Counted from the stretch's first letter, positions 1 to 7,202 are shown. The stretch is 8,812 nt of DNA from Candidatus Omnitrophota bacterium (GCA_016206565.1 JACQRG010000059.1:1-8812), one strand, 5' to 3'. The notes: generated by a model from the letters alone, not told the origin. Numbers and translations are program-made.

Positions 1-1326
1 GAGACGTCCCTGCGCCTGTCCGTGCCGCACGGGGAGGGCGCGCTGGAAGCCGGGGTCTGGACCGCGCCGTTGCCCGGCTCCTCCGCGACCACGTACTTCA
101 TTGAGCAGCCGGCGCTCTTCGACCGCGACGGCCTCTACCAGGTCCAGGGCAAGGATCATCCGGATAACCTCGCGCGATTCAGCGTCTTTTCGCAGGCCGC
201 ACTGCGCTTGCTGCCCGCGCTGGGCTGGCAGCCGGACATCCTCCACGCGCACGACTGGCAAACCTCGCTGGTGCCCGCGCAGCTGCGCGTTGGGGCGATG
301 GCGCAGGAGCCGCTCTTCGCGCCGATCGGCACCGTCCTGACGATCCACAACCTCGCCTATCAGGGGCTCTTCCCGAAGGACCAGTGGGCGCTGACGCGCC
401 TGCCCTGGTCCGCGTTCACCATGCAGGGGCTGGAGTTCTACCACCAGATCAACTGCCTCAAGGGCGGGCTGGTCTGCGCGGATGCGCTGACCACCGTCAG
501 CCCGACCTACGCGGCGGAAATCCGCACCAAGGAATTCGGCTGCGGCTTGGAAGGGGTGCTGGAGGAGCGGCGCGAGGACCTCGCCGGGATCCTCAACGGC
601 ATTGACCCCGACGCGTGGGATCCGCGCAGCGACCGCCATATCGCGGCGCCCTACGGCCCCGAGTCGCTCGCCGGCAAGGCGCGGTGCAAGCTGGACCTGC
701 AGCGTCGCCAGGGTCTGGCCGAGGGGCGCGGCTTGCTCATCGGCATGATCCAGCGCTTGGCCGAACAGAAGGGCATTGACATCTTCACGCAAGCGCTCGA
801 GCGGCTCATGGCGCTGCCGGTGCAGCTCGTGCTGCTGGGCACCGGCGAGCCGAAGTACCACGAGCAGCTCACCGCCCTGGCCGCGAAGTTCCGCGGGCGC
901 TTCGCGCTGGCCCTGGCGTTCGACAACGCGCTCGCGCACCAGATCGAAGCCGGCGCGGACGCGTTCCTCATGCCCTCGCGCTTCGAGCCGTGCGGGCTCA
1001 ACCAGATGTACAGCATGCGCTTCGGCACCGTGCCCATCGTGCGGCGCGTCGGCGGCCTGGCCGACACGGTGGTGGACGCCACGCCGCCCGCGTGCGCCCA
1101 GGGCGGCGCGAGCGGGTTCGTGTTCGAGCCCTACACCGCGGAGGCGCTGCTGACGGCGGTGCGCCGCGCCGCCACGGCCTTCCAGGACCGCCGGCTCTGG
1201 GCGCGCCTGATGCAAACCGGCATGCAGCAGGACTTCTCGTGGACCCGGTCGGCGCGCGCGTACGAACGGGTATACCAGCGTGTGCTTGCGAAGAAGCTCC
1301 AACCCGCCGTCAGCCCCAAGCGCTAG
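1..1326 (+). CDS. glgA: Glycogen (starch) synthase, ADP-glucose type, GT5 family; 5' end cut by the window edge
   Basis: Transfers glucose from ADP-glucose to the non-reducing end of a growing alpha-1,4-glucan in the cytoplasm (glycogen synthesis). The frame is open from base 1, so the true start lies upstream; the GTG at 22 is internal. 441 residues are visible, against about 480 for the family; the missing part, very roughly 50 residues, holds the N-terminal KTGGL nucleotide-sugar motif. In window numbering, HAHDWQT lies at residues 82-88 and TIHNLAYQG starts near 114. TTVSPTYA and GILNGID follow. The C-terminal Rossmann domain has RLAEQKG with the conserved Arg252 and Lys257, LLGTGE, and PSRFEPCGLNQ with the catalytic Glu329, then GTVPIVRRVGGLADTV. 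These match family GT5 throughout. The tail LAKKLQPAVSPKR looks lineage-specific. The gene is followed after 9 nt by a PfkB sugar kinase and is probably co-transcribed with it. Confidence 0.96.
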   Translation, partial: ETSLRLSVPHGEGALEAGVWTAPLPGSSATTYFIEQPALFDRDGLYQVQGKDHPDNLARFSVFSQAALRLLPALGWQPDILHAHDWQTSLVPAQLRVGAMAQEPLFAPIGTVLTIHNLAYQGLFPKDQWALTRLPWSAFTMQGLEFYHQINCLKGGLVCADALTTVSPTYAAEIRTKEFGCGLEGVLEERREDLAGILNGIDPDAWDPRSDRHIAAPYGPESLAGKARCKLDLQRRQGLAEGRGLLIGMIQRLAEQKGIDIFTQALERLMALPVQLVLLGTGEPKYHEQLTALAAKFRGRFALALAFDNALAHQIEAGADAFLMPSRFEPCGLNQMYSMRFGTVPIVRRVGGLADTVVDATPPACAQGGASGFVFEPYTAEALLTAVRRAATAFQDRRLWARLMQTGMQQDFSWTRSARAYERVYQRVLAKKLQPAVSPKR

Positions 1327-1335
1327 GCGCTCCCC

Positions 1336-2274
1336 GTGCTCGCCACCCTGACCCTCAACCCCTCGCTGGATGAGTGGGTGCGACTGCCCCGCCTGCGCGT
1401 CGGCGCGCTGAACCGCGCCGCGCAGTTTGAGCGGTATCCCGGCGGCAAGGGCATCAACGTCTCGCGGGTGCTGCACGAGCTGGGCGAACCGACCGTGGCC
1501 TTCGCGCCGGCCGGCGGGGCCGACGGGCTGATCCTCTGCTCCCTCATGCGGCGGCTGGGTGTGGCGCATGAGTTCGTGGGCATCCCGGGCAGCACGCGCA
1601 ACAACTACAAGCTCGTCACCGAGCATCCCCGCGCGTTCACCGAGGTGAACACCTCCGGCCCCCCGCTGTCGGCCTCGGCGCTGCAACGGCTGCTGCGCCG
1701 CCTCTGGGCGCACCGGCCGCGTCCCCGCTGCCTCGTGCTCTGCGGCGCGCTGCCCCCGGGCCCGGCGGCCTCCACCTATGCGCGGCTGATCCGCCAGGCG
1801 CGCCGGCGCGGGCTGCCATGCGTCCTGGACGCGTCAGGTGCTGCGCTGCGCGCAGGGCTGCCAGCCGGGCCGTTGCTGGCCAAGCCGAACCGCGCCGAAG
1901 CCGAGGAGCTGCTCGGCCGGCCGGTGCGCAGCGCGGTGCAGGCCATTACGGCCGCGCAGACGCTGGCCGCCCTGGGGCCGCAGGTCGTCATCCTGTCGTT
2001 GGGCGCGGACGGCGCGGTCATGGCGCTGCGCCGGCCGCAGCAGGTCTGGCAGGCGAGGGCCCCGCGCGTGCGGGTGCAGTCGGCGGTCGGCGCCGGAGAT
2101 GCCCTCGTCGGCGGCTGGGTCGCCGGCTGGAGCCGCGGCTGGGCGATGCCTGAGGCGTTTCGGCTGGGCGTGGCCTGCGGCACGGCGGCGGTCATGACGA
2201 CCGGCACGGCGCTGTGCCGCCGGCGCGACGTGCAGCGACTGCTGCCGCGCGTGGCCGTGCGCCGGGTCCGATGA
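1336..2274 (+). CDS. PfkB-family sugar kinase, 1-phosphofructokinase (FruK/LacC)-like
   Basis: A 312-residue ribokinase-fold kinase, normal length for the 1-phosphofructokinase/tagatose-6-phosphate kinase group, which phosphorylates a sugar phosphate with ATP. The N-terminus TLTLNPSLDE (residues 4-13) matches the NPALD start typical of FruK. GGKGINVSR (36-44) is the first PfkB signature, LLAKPNRAEAEELLG (from about 180) matches the FruK KPN region, and SLGADGAVM precedes the second PfkB signature. That signature, VGAGDALVGG, carries the catalytic base Asp255. GTG is the start because the conserved N-terminus begins at once and glgA ends 9 nt upstream; there is no clear Shine-Dalgarno sequence. 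No PTS fructose transporter is in the window, and the neighbour is glgA, so the substrate could be fructose-1-phosphate, fructose-6-phosphate or tagatose-6-phosphate. In glycolysis it could act as a PfkB-type phosphofructokinase. The family call is firm and the substrate is not. Confidence 0.9.
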   Translation: MLATLTLNPSLDEWVRLPRLRVGALNRAAQFERYPGGKGINVSRVLHELGEPTVAFAPAGGADGLILCSLMRRLGVAHEFVGIPGSTRNNYKLVTEHPRAFTEVNTSGPPLSASALQRLLRRLWAHRPRPRCLVLCGALPPGPAASTYARLIRQARRRGLPCVLDASGAALRAGLPAGPLLAKPNRAEAEELLGRPVRSAVQAITAAQTLAALGPQVVILSLGADGAVMALRRPQQVWQARAPRVRVQSAVGAGDALVGGWVAGWSRGWAMPEAFRLGVACGTAAVMTTGTALCRRRDVQRLLPRVAVRRVR

Positions 2275-2309
2275 CTTCCCGCCGTGATGCCTCGAAGTCT
2301 CGTAAGTGT

Positions 2310-2338
2310 TTGACGCTGGCAGGGGCCTCTGCTAAACT
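2310..2338 (+). promoter_or_regulatory. Sigma70-type promoter for the small membrane protein and mdh-gltA-sucCD operon
   Basis: TTGACG at 2310-2315 and TAAACT at 2333-2338 are separated by exactly 17 bp, with an extended -10 TG at 2330-2331. It lies in the only real gap before the TCA genes. The predicted transcription start is near 2345, giving a leader of about 26 nt before the ATG at 2371. Confidence 0.65.
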
Positions 2339-2370
2339 GAGGCCGAGTTCACACACCGACACTGCGTGAG

Positions 2371-2646
2371 ATGGGAGTACTCGCCGCCGGATTGCTGGTT
2401 CTCACCGGACTGCTCACCGCCGCGGTCGGGTGCGCGGCGGCCGGCAGCCGCCTGCAGTCGGCTCACCGCCTCCATCGTCGCACCGCCGCCCTGGCCACCG
2501 CCGGGGGCGAAGAGTGGCATGCGTGGTTCGTCGGCGGGTTTTCCGGCATGACGCTCGGTGTCAGGTGGCTGCGGGTCGCCGTGCTGTGGGGCGCGTGGAT
2601 GGCGGCCGCGCTGTGCTTGATTGGCTTAGGCATTCGCCTCGTATAG
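2371..2646 (+). CDS. Small membrane protein, two predicted transmembrane helices, unknown function
   Basis: A 91-residue protein I do not recognise. A hydrophobic helix at about residues 2-25 (VLAAGLLVLTGLLTAAVGCA) is followed by a polar, Arg/His-rich segment (26-47). A second hydrophobic helix follows at about 66-89 (VAVLWGAWMAAALCLIGLG). Both ends look membrane-embedded with a short loop between. The Cys at 21 sits in a loose lipobox-like context (AVGC), but the N-terminus has no positive charge, so an anchor helix is more likely than a lipoprotein signal. The ATG follows a promoter by about 26 nt, with only a weak GTGAG upstream as ribosome site. The stop is 12 nt before the mdh start and in the same frame, so it is probably the first gene of the TCA operon. 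That the frame is coding rests on the paired helices and position, not on homology. Confidence 0.6.
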   Translation: MGVLAAGLLVLTGLLTAAVGCAAAGSRLQSAHRLHRRTAALATAGGEEWHAWFVGGFSGMTLGVRWLRVAVLWGAWMAAALCLIGLGIRLV

Positions 2647-2658
2647 CGTTTCAAACCC

Positions 2659-3621
2659 TTGTCGCACGCAGCAGGAACCCTACCGCACGTTTCCGTCATC
2701 GGCGCAGGACAGGTCGGGGCCACCACCGCTCACCTCATGGCCCTGAAGGGCCTGGCCGATGTCACCCTCATTGATATCGTCGAGGGCCTGGCCCAGGGCA
2801 AGGCGCTGGACTTAGCCCAGTCCGCGCCGGTCGAGGGGTTTCACGGCCGGATTCGTGGCACGACCGATTTCAGCGCGCTGGCCGGCAGCCGCCTGGTCGT
2901 CGTCACGGCCGGGCTGGCCCGCAAGCCGGGGATGTCGCGCGAGGACCTGCTGGCGGCCAACGCCGGCATCGTCGGGCCGATCGCCGAGCGCGTCGCCGCC
3001 CTAGCACCGCAAGCCATCCTCCTTGTGGTCACGAACCCGCTCGACATCATGGTGGCGCTGGCCCTGCAGCGGACCGGCTTTCCGCGGCAGCGGGTGATGG
3101 GCATGGCCGGCGTGCTGGATACCGCGCGGCTGCGGGCGTTCATCGCCCAGCGTCTGGGGGTGGCGCCGACTGACGTGGAGGCGATGGTCCTCGGCTCGCA
3201 CGGCGACCTCATGGTGCCGCTCAAGCGCACGATTCTGGTCAAGGGCAAGCCGTTATCCGCCCTGCTGCCGGACGCCGAGATTGAGCAGCTGCTGCAGCGC
3301 ACCAAGGACGGCGGCGCTGAGATCGTCAAGCTTCTCAAGCAGGGCAGCGCGTTCTACGCGCCGGCCAGCGGCCTGGTCGAGATGGCCGCCGCGATCCTGG
3401 GCAACACGCGCAAGACCCTGCCCGTGTGCGCCTGGCTTGAGGGCGAGTACGGGCTGCGGGACGTCTGCCTCGGCGTGCCGGTCCAGCTGGGTGCCTCCGG
3501 CATCGAGCGCATCGTCGAGCTGGAGCTGACCCCGCAGGAGCGCCAGGCGCTGGCGGCGTGCGCCGAGCAGGTGCGGCAGGGCATCAAAAGCTTGACCACC
3601 CTTCCGGCGGCGACCACATGA
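2659..3621 (+). CDS. mdh: Malate dehydrogenase, NAD-dependent, LDH-like type
   Basis: Interconverts malate and oxaloacetate with NAD(H) in the TCA cycle, in the cytoplasm. 320 residues, normal for the LDH-like MDH group. The Rossmann motif GAGQVG is at residues 15-20 and Asp39 in LIDIVEG fits NAD over NADP preference. The substrate loop GLARKPGMSREDLL carries Arg88 and Arg94. ARKPGMSR is the malate dehydrogenase form, whereas lactate dehydrogenases usually have a Gln there. VTNPLD and VLDTARLR follow, with Asp154 as relay residue, and the catalytic His181 is in GSHGDLMVPL; the more usual text is GGHGDTMVPL. The start is TTG at 2659: the frame has a stop at 2644-2646 and no better start before the conserved N-terminus. 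There is no clear Shine-Dalgarno sequence. Its stop overlaps the gltA start (ATGA), implying translational coupling. It probably supplies oxaloacetate to the next gene's product. Confidence 0.96.
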   Translation: MSHAAGTLPHVSVIGAGQVGATTAHLMALKGLADVTLIDIVEGLAQGKALDLAQSAPVEGFHGRIRGTTDFSALAGSRLVVVTAGLARKPGMSREDLLAANAGIVGPIAERVAALAPQAILLVVTNPLDIMVALALQRTGFPRQRVMGMAGVLDTARLRAFIAQRLGVAPTDVEAMVLGSHGDLMVPLKRTILVKGKPLSALLPDAEIEQLLQRTKDGGAEIVKLLKQGSAFYAPASGLVEMAAAILGNTRKTLPVCAWLEGEYGLRDVCLGVPVQLGASGIERIVELELTPQERQALAACAEQVRQGIKSLTTLPAATT

Positions 3622-4784
3622 GCGCGCCAGGCGGATCGGCCTCTTCGCCGGCGAGCCAGGTGCGCAAGGGCCTGGAGGGTGTTATCGCCTCGGCGACCAG
3701 CGTCGGGGACGTGGACGGCGCCCACTGCCGGCTCATCTATCGCGGCTACTCCATTGACGAGCTGGTCGGCAAGACCAGCTTCGAGGAGGTCAGCCACCTC
3801 CTGCTGGAGGGCGCACTCCCCACCCGCGCGCAGCTAGGCGCGTGGACCAAGCAGCTCGACGCCGCCCGCCCCTTAGAGCCGCAGGCGCTCTCCTGCCTGC
3901 AGGCGCTGCCCGCGTCCGCCGATCCCATGGCGCTGCTGCGCACGGCCGTTTCCGTTCTGGGATTGTATGATCCGGACGCGGAGGACATGGCGCTCGAGGC
4001 CATGAAGCGCAAGGCGGTCAGGTCCATCGCCAAGACGGCGACGATCGTGGCGGCCATCGGCCGGTTGCGCCAGCGCCAGCAGCCCATCGCGCCGAAGACG
4101 GGGTTGCCCCATGCGGCGAATTTCCTGTACATGCTGCTGGGCCAGGAGCCGCCGGCGGAGCATGCCCAGGCGCTTGACGCCTACTTCGTGCTGCTGGCCG
4201 AGCATGGCCTCAACGCGTCCACCTTCACCGCGCGCACGGTCACCGGCACCCAGTCCGACTATTTCTCCGCGATCACCGCCGCCATCGGCACGCTCAAGGG
4301 GCCGCTGCACGGCGCGGCGAACCGCAAGGCCATGGACATGCTCCTCGAAATCGGCCGCCCGGAGCAGGTGGAGCCGTACGTGCAGAAGACGCTGGCCGAC
4401 CACAAGCGCTTCATGGGCTTCGGCCACCGGGTCTACAAGGGCGAAGACCCGCGCGCCAAGCACCTAAAGGCCATCGCCAAGCGCCTGAGCGAACACTCGA
4501 AAGAACCCCAATGGTTCGCCATCTCGGAGCGGCTGCAGGAGGCTGTCCAGAAGGCCAAGGGCCTCTCCATCAACGTTGATTTCTATTCCGCGTCGCTGCT
4601 GCATTACATCGGCATCCCCACCGAGCTCTTCACGACGATGTTCGCATGCGCGCGCATGCCGGGCTGGTCCGCCCATGTCATCGAGCAAGCCTTAGACAAC
4701 CGCCTCATTAGGCCCCTCGCCGAGTACATCGGCCCGCGCGACCTGCGCTTCGTCCCGCTCGACCAGCGCCTCCAGCCTCTTTGA
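3618..4784 (+). CDS. gltA: Citrate synthase, short (type I-like) form
   Basis: Condenses oxaloacetate with acetyl-CoA to citrate and CoA. 388 residues, in the range of the short dimeric citrate synthases. The catalytic triad is visible: His231 in GPLHGAANRKAM, His270 in GFGHRVYK and Asp321 in INVDFYSASLLHYIGIP. The N-terminal IYRGYSIDELVGKTSFEEVSHLLLEG is the usual small-type opening, and MPGWSAHVIEQ plus RPLAEYIGPRDLRFVPL close the protein. I chose the ATG at 3618 because it overlaps the mdh stop as ATGA and gives a normal N-terminus; an in-frame GTG at 3558 would extend 20 residues into mdh coding sequence. A 2-methylcitrate synthase has the same motifs, but no prp genes are near and the neighbours are mdh and sucCD, so citrate synthase fits better. 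The stop overlaps the sucC start by one base. Confidence 0.95.
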   Translation: MSAPGGSASSPASQVRKGLEGVIASATSVGDVDGAHCRLIYRGYSIDELVGKTSFEEVSHLLLEGALPTRAQLGAWTKQLDAARPLEPQALSCLQALPASADPMALLRTAVSVLGLYDPDAEDMALEAMKRKAVRSIAKTATIVAAIGRLRQRQQPIAPKTGLPHAANFLYMLLGQEPPAEHAQALDAYFVLLAEHGLNASTFTARTVTGTQSDYFSAITAAIGTLKGPLHGAANRKAMDMLLEIGRPEQVEPYVQKTLADHKRFMGFGHRVYKGEDPRAKHLKAIAKRLSEHSKEPQWFAISERLQEAVQKAKGLSINVDFYSASLLHYIGIPTELFTTMFACARMPGWSAHVIEQALDNRLIRPLAEYIGPRDLRFVPLDQRLQPL

Positions 4785-5995
4785 TGAGGCTCCACGAGTA
4801 TCAAGCCAAGCGCCTGCTCGCCTCCGCCGGCATCCCCGTGCCCCGGGGGCAGGCGGCCCTGACCGCGGCCGAAGCCGCCGCGGCCTACACCGCCCTGGCC
4901 CGGCAGTGCGGAGCGTCTGCCGGATTCACCTGCCACGTGAAAGCGCAGCTCCATGCCGGCGGGCGAGGCAAGGCCGGCGGCGTGCTCGTGGCGCGCAGCG
5001 CGCAGGAAGCGTCCGCCCATGCGGCCGGGCTGCTGGGCCGCCGGCTCGCGACGCATCAGACCGGCCCGGAGGGGTTGCCGGTCGCCGCGGTGCTGCTCGA
5101 GGAGCGCATCGAGATCGCCAAAGAGTGGTACCTGGCGCTGACCGTGGACCGGTTCGCCGCGCAGCTGGTGGTCCTGGCCAGCCGGCGGGGCGGGGTGGAC
5201 ATCGAGGAGGTCGCCGCGAAGGAGCCGGCGATGATCGTGCGCGAGCCGCTCGAGGCGCTCGAGGGCCCGACGCCGCAGGCATTGGCGCGCATCGCGCAGG
5301 CGCTGGGCTGCGCGAGCACCCAGGCCGAGGCGTGCCAGCGGATCGTGCGCGCGCTCTGGCAGCTCTTCACGTCCCAGGACGCCTCGCTCATCGAGATCAA
5401 CCCGCTGGTCGCCACCCCGGACGGCCGGCTGCTCGCGCTGGATGCCAAGGTCACGCTCGATGACAACGCGCTGTTTCGCCACGCCGACTTGGCGGCGCTG
5501 CGCGATGAAAGCCAGGAGCATCCGCTGGAGCTGCAGGCCGGCCGCATCGGCATCTCCTACGTCGGGCTCGACGGCACCATCGGCTGCCTGGTCAACGGGG
5601 CCGGCCTGGCCATGGCCACCAACGACATCATCAAGCTCGCCGGCGGCTCGCCGGCCAACTTCCTCGACGTGGGCGGCGGGGCCAACGTGGAGCAGGTGAC
5701 GAAGGCCTTCTCGATCATCCTCGCCGACCAGAGGGTCAAGGCGGTGCTGGTCAACATCTTCGGCGGCATCATGCGCTGCGACTGGGTTGCGCAAGGGCTG
5801 CTTAACGCGACCCGGCAGCTCGACGTCCAGATGCCCATCGTGGTGCGGCTGCAAGGCACCAACGTCGAGGAGGGCCGGCGGCTGCTGACCCAGGCCAAGC
5901 GCCTGAACCTCATCAGCGCGGATGAGCTGGAAGAGGCGGCCAAGAAAATCGTGGAGCTGAGTAAAAGCGGTGAACCCCGAACCCCACGGTCATGA
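4784..5995 (+). CDS. sucC: Succinyl-CoA synthetase (succinate-CoA ligase), beta subunit
   Basis: With SucD it interconverts succinyl-CoA + NDP + phosphate and succinate + CoA + NTP, the substrate-level phosphorylation step of the TCA cycle. The start MRLHEYQAKRLLASAGIPVPRG is the typical SucC N-terminus of the ATP-grasp domain (about residues 1-230). The domain includes HAGGRGKAGGV, KEWYLALTVDR and LIEINPLVATPDGRLLALDAKV. The ligase half follows with GCLVNGAGLAMATNDIIKL (from about 267), FLDVGGGANVEQV and VNIFGGIMRCDWVAQGL (about 323-339). 403 residues, slightly above the usual 385-400, the excess being a polar tail (KSGEPRTPRS). ATG 4784 is preferred over the TTG at 4781 and overlaps the gltA stop by one base (TGATG). 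The sucC stop overlaps the sucD start as ATGA, the usual arrangement for these paired subunits. Whether it prefers ATP or GTP cannot be read safely here. Confidence 0.97.
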   Translation: MRLHEYQAKRLLASAGIPVPRGQAALTAAEAAAAYTALARQCGASAGFTCHVKAQLHAGGRGKAGGVLVARSAQEASAHAAGLLGRRLATHQTGPEGLPVAAVLLEERIEIAKEWYLALTVDRFAAQLVVLASRRGGVDIEEVAAKEPAMIVREPLEALEGPTPQALARIAQALGCASTQAEACQRIVRALWQLFTSQDASLIEINPLVATPDGRLLALDAKVTLDDNALFRHADLAALRDESQEHPLELQAGRIGISYVGLDGTIGCLVNGAGLAMATNDIIKLAGGSPANFLDVGGGANVEQVTKAFSIILADQRVKAVLVNIFGGIMRCDWVAQGLLNATRQLDVQMPIVVRLQGTNVEEGRRLLTQAKRLNLISADELEEAAKKIVELSKSGEPRTPRS

Positions 5996-6879
5996 GCATC
6001 TTGATTGGCAAGGATACTCGCGTGCTTGTTCAAGGGATTACGGGTCAGGCCGGGGCGTTCCACGCCGAGAAGATGCTTGAGTACGGCACGGCGGTGGTCG
6101 GCGGGGTGACCCCGGGCAAAGGCGGGGGCACCGTCCACGGCGTGCCGGTGTTCAATACGGTGCGCGAGGCGGTGGCACAGGGCGGGGCGAACGCGACGGC
6201 GATCTTCGTGCCGGCGAAGTTCGCGAAAGACGCCATCGTCGAGGCCATGGAGGCCAAGCTGCCGCTGATTGCGGTCATCACCGAGGGCATCCCGACGCTG
6301 GACATGCTCCAGGTTCGCCGCCGGCTGGCCGGCAGCGGTACCCGCCTCATCGGCCCGAACTGCCCAGGCCTGATCACGCCGGGGGCGTGCAAGGTGGGCA
6401 TCATGCCGGGCTACATCCACAAGCCGGGCACGGTCGGGGTGCTCTCGCGCAGCGGCACGCTGACCTACGACGCGGTCTATCAGCTCACCCAGGCCGGGCT
6501 GGGCCAGTCCACCTGCATCGGCATCGGCGGCGATCCGGTCTTAGGCTCCAGCTTCGTGGACCTGCTGGGCCTCTTCGAGCAGGACCCGGGCACCGAGGCG
6601 GTGGTGCTCATCGGCGAGATCGGCGGCACCGAAGAAGAGGAAGCCGCCGCGTTCATCCAGGCGAAGATGCGCAAGCCGGTCTTCGCCTTCGTGGCGGGCC
6701 GGATGGCCCCCAAGGAGAAGCGCATGGGGCACGCCGGCGCGATCATCGCCGGAGGCAGGGGCAGCGCCGCGGAGAAGTACGCGGTGCTGCGCCGCGCCGG
6801 GGCGACCACCATTGACAGCCCGGCGGCCATCGGCCGCACGGTCAAGGCGGCGCTGGGTGCGCGCGCCGTGGCGCGTTGA
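5992..6879 (+). CDS. sucD: Succinyl-CoA synthetase (succinate-CoA ligase), alpha subunit
   Basis: The CoA-binding subunit that carries the phosphohistidine intermediate; forms the enzyme with SucC. 295 residues, standard length. The N-terminal CoA-binding Rossmann domain opens with VLVQGITGQAGAFHAEKMLEYGT and VVGGVTPGKGG. GPNCPGLITPGACKVGIMP, LSRSGTLTYDAVYQL, GIGGDPVLGSSFVDLL and VLIGEIGGTEEEEAA follow in order. The phosphorylated histidine is His247 in KRMGHAGAII, next to IAGGRGSAAEKYAVLRRAG. All key residues are present. The ATG overlaps the sucC stop (ATGA), so translation is probably coupled. The TGA stop lies inside the -35 element of the downstream nfu promoter, marking the end of this operon, although no rho-independent terminator is visible between sucD and nfu. 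Confidence 0.97.
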   Translation: MSILIGKDTRVLVQGITGQAGAFHAEKMLEYGTAVVGGVTPGKGGGTVHGVPVFNTVREAVAQGGANATAIFVPAKFAKDAIVEAMEAKLPLIAVITEGIPTLDMLQVRRRLAGSGTRLIGPNCPGLITPGACKVGIMPGYIHKPGTVGVLSRSGTLTYDAVYQLTQAGLGQSTCIGIGGDPVLGSSFVDLLGLFEQDPGTEAVVLIGEIGGTEEEEAAAFIQAKMRKPVFAFVAGRMAPKEKRMGHAGAIIAGGRGSAAEKYAVLRRAGATTIDSPAAIGRTVKAALGARAVAR

Positions 6880-6904
6880 CCCAGGACCGGCGGCGTGCTA
6901 TGCT
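6876..6904 (+). promoter_or_regulatory. Sigma70-type promoter for nfu
   Basis: TTGACC at 6876-6881 and TATGCT at 6899-6904 have a 17-bp spacer and an extended -10 TG at 6896-6897. The -35 overlaps the sucD stop codon. The predicted start is near 6911, giving a very short leader that contains the strong ribosome site. Confidence 0.65.
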
Positions 6905-6915
6905 GAGCACCCCTT

Positions 6916-6922
6916 AAAGGAG
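6916..6922 (+). promoter_or_regulatory. Strong ribosome binding site of nfu
   Basis: AAAGGAG ends 5 nt before the ATG at 6928. It is the best Shine-Dalgarno sequence in the window; most other starts here rely on overlap or have weak sites. Confidence 0.8.
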
Positions 6923-6927
6923 CGCCC

Positions 6928-7149
6928 ATGAAAGACCGTGTCGAGAAAGTCATCAATCGTATCCGGCCGGCGGTGCAGATGGACGGCGGCGATATCCAAC
7001 TGGTGGACGTGGTGGACGGCGTGGTGAAGCTGCGGCTCATCGGCGCCTGCGTGGGCTGCCCCTCCTCGACGATGACGCTGAAGATGGGCATCGAGCGCGC
7101 CATCCGCACCGAGGTGCCGGAGATCACCGGCGTCGAGGCGGTGGAGTAG
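6928..7149 (+). CDS. nfu: Nfu/NifU C-terminal-domain iron-sulfur cluster protein
   Basis: A 73-residue protein consisting only of the NifU C-terminal (Nfu) domain, which holds and delivers Fe-S clusters to apo-enzymes in the cytoplasm. The domain reads IRPAVQMDGGDIQLVDV, then VVKLRLIGACVGCPSSTMTLKMGIE, with the cluster-binding Cys41-x-x-Cys44 pair. IRTEVPEITGVEAVE completes it. The length is typical for stand-alone Nfu proteins of 70-80 residues, and no N-terminal A-type or IscU domain is present. It has its own promoter and a strong ribosome site, so it is likely expressed separately from sucD. The next gene is a Fur regulator, so Fe-S supply and iron control lie side by side. Whether it serves the TCA enzymes (for example aconitase) is inference. 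Confidence 0.93.
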   Translation: MKDRVEKVINRIRPAVQMDGGDIQLVDVVDGVVKLRLIGACVGCPSSTMTLKMGIERAIRTEVPEITGVEAVE

Positions 7150-7165
7150 GCTTGCGAAAAAACGC

Positions 7166-7193
7166 TTGACACCAGTTGCAGGGCGGCTATACT
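7166..7193 (+). promoter_or_regulatory. Strong sigma70-type promoter for fur
   Basis: TTGACA at 7166-7171 (perfect consensus) and TATACT at 7188-7193 (5 of 6) have a 16-bp spacer. The predicted start is near 7200, about 105 nt upstream of the first possible fur start. The three Fur-like operators lie downstream of it, not over it. Confidence 0.7.
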
Positions 7194-7202
7194 GGCGTTC
7201 CG

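Noticed and set aside
2273..2299. GACTTC/GAAGTC inverted repeat after the PfkB kinase, as a terminator
   Set aside because: A 6-bp stem with a 15-nt loop and no T-run is too weak to call a terminator.
2390..2433. Lipoprotein signal in the 91-residue membrane protein
   Set aside because: AVGC is a loose lipobox match, but there is no N-terminal positive charge, and a second hydrophobic helix argues for a membrane protein.
3558..3617. Upstream GTG start extending citrate synthase by 20 residues
   Set aside because: The extension lies within mdh coding sequence and has no family similarity; ATG 3618 gives the usual ATGA overlap and N-terminus.
3873..4463. 196-codon - strand open frame opposite gltA
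   Set aside because: It is antisense to conserved citrate synthase motifs and has no recognisable domain or start signal.
4604..5854. 416-codon open frame on the - strand opposite sucC
   Set aside because: The + strand carries unmistakable sucC and gltA with all motifs. The reverse frame is low-complexity, rich in His/Arg/Gly, and is a by-product of GC-biased third positions.
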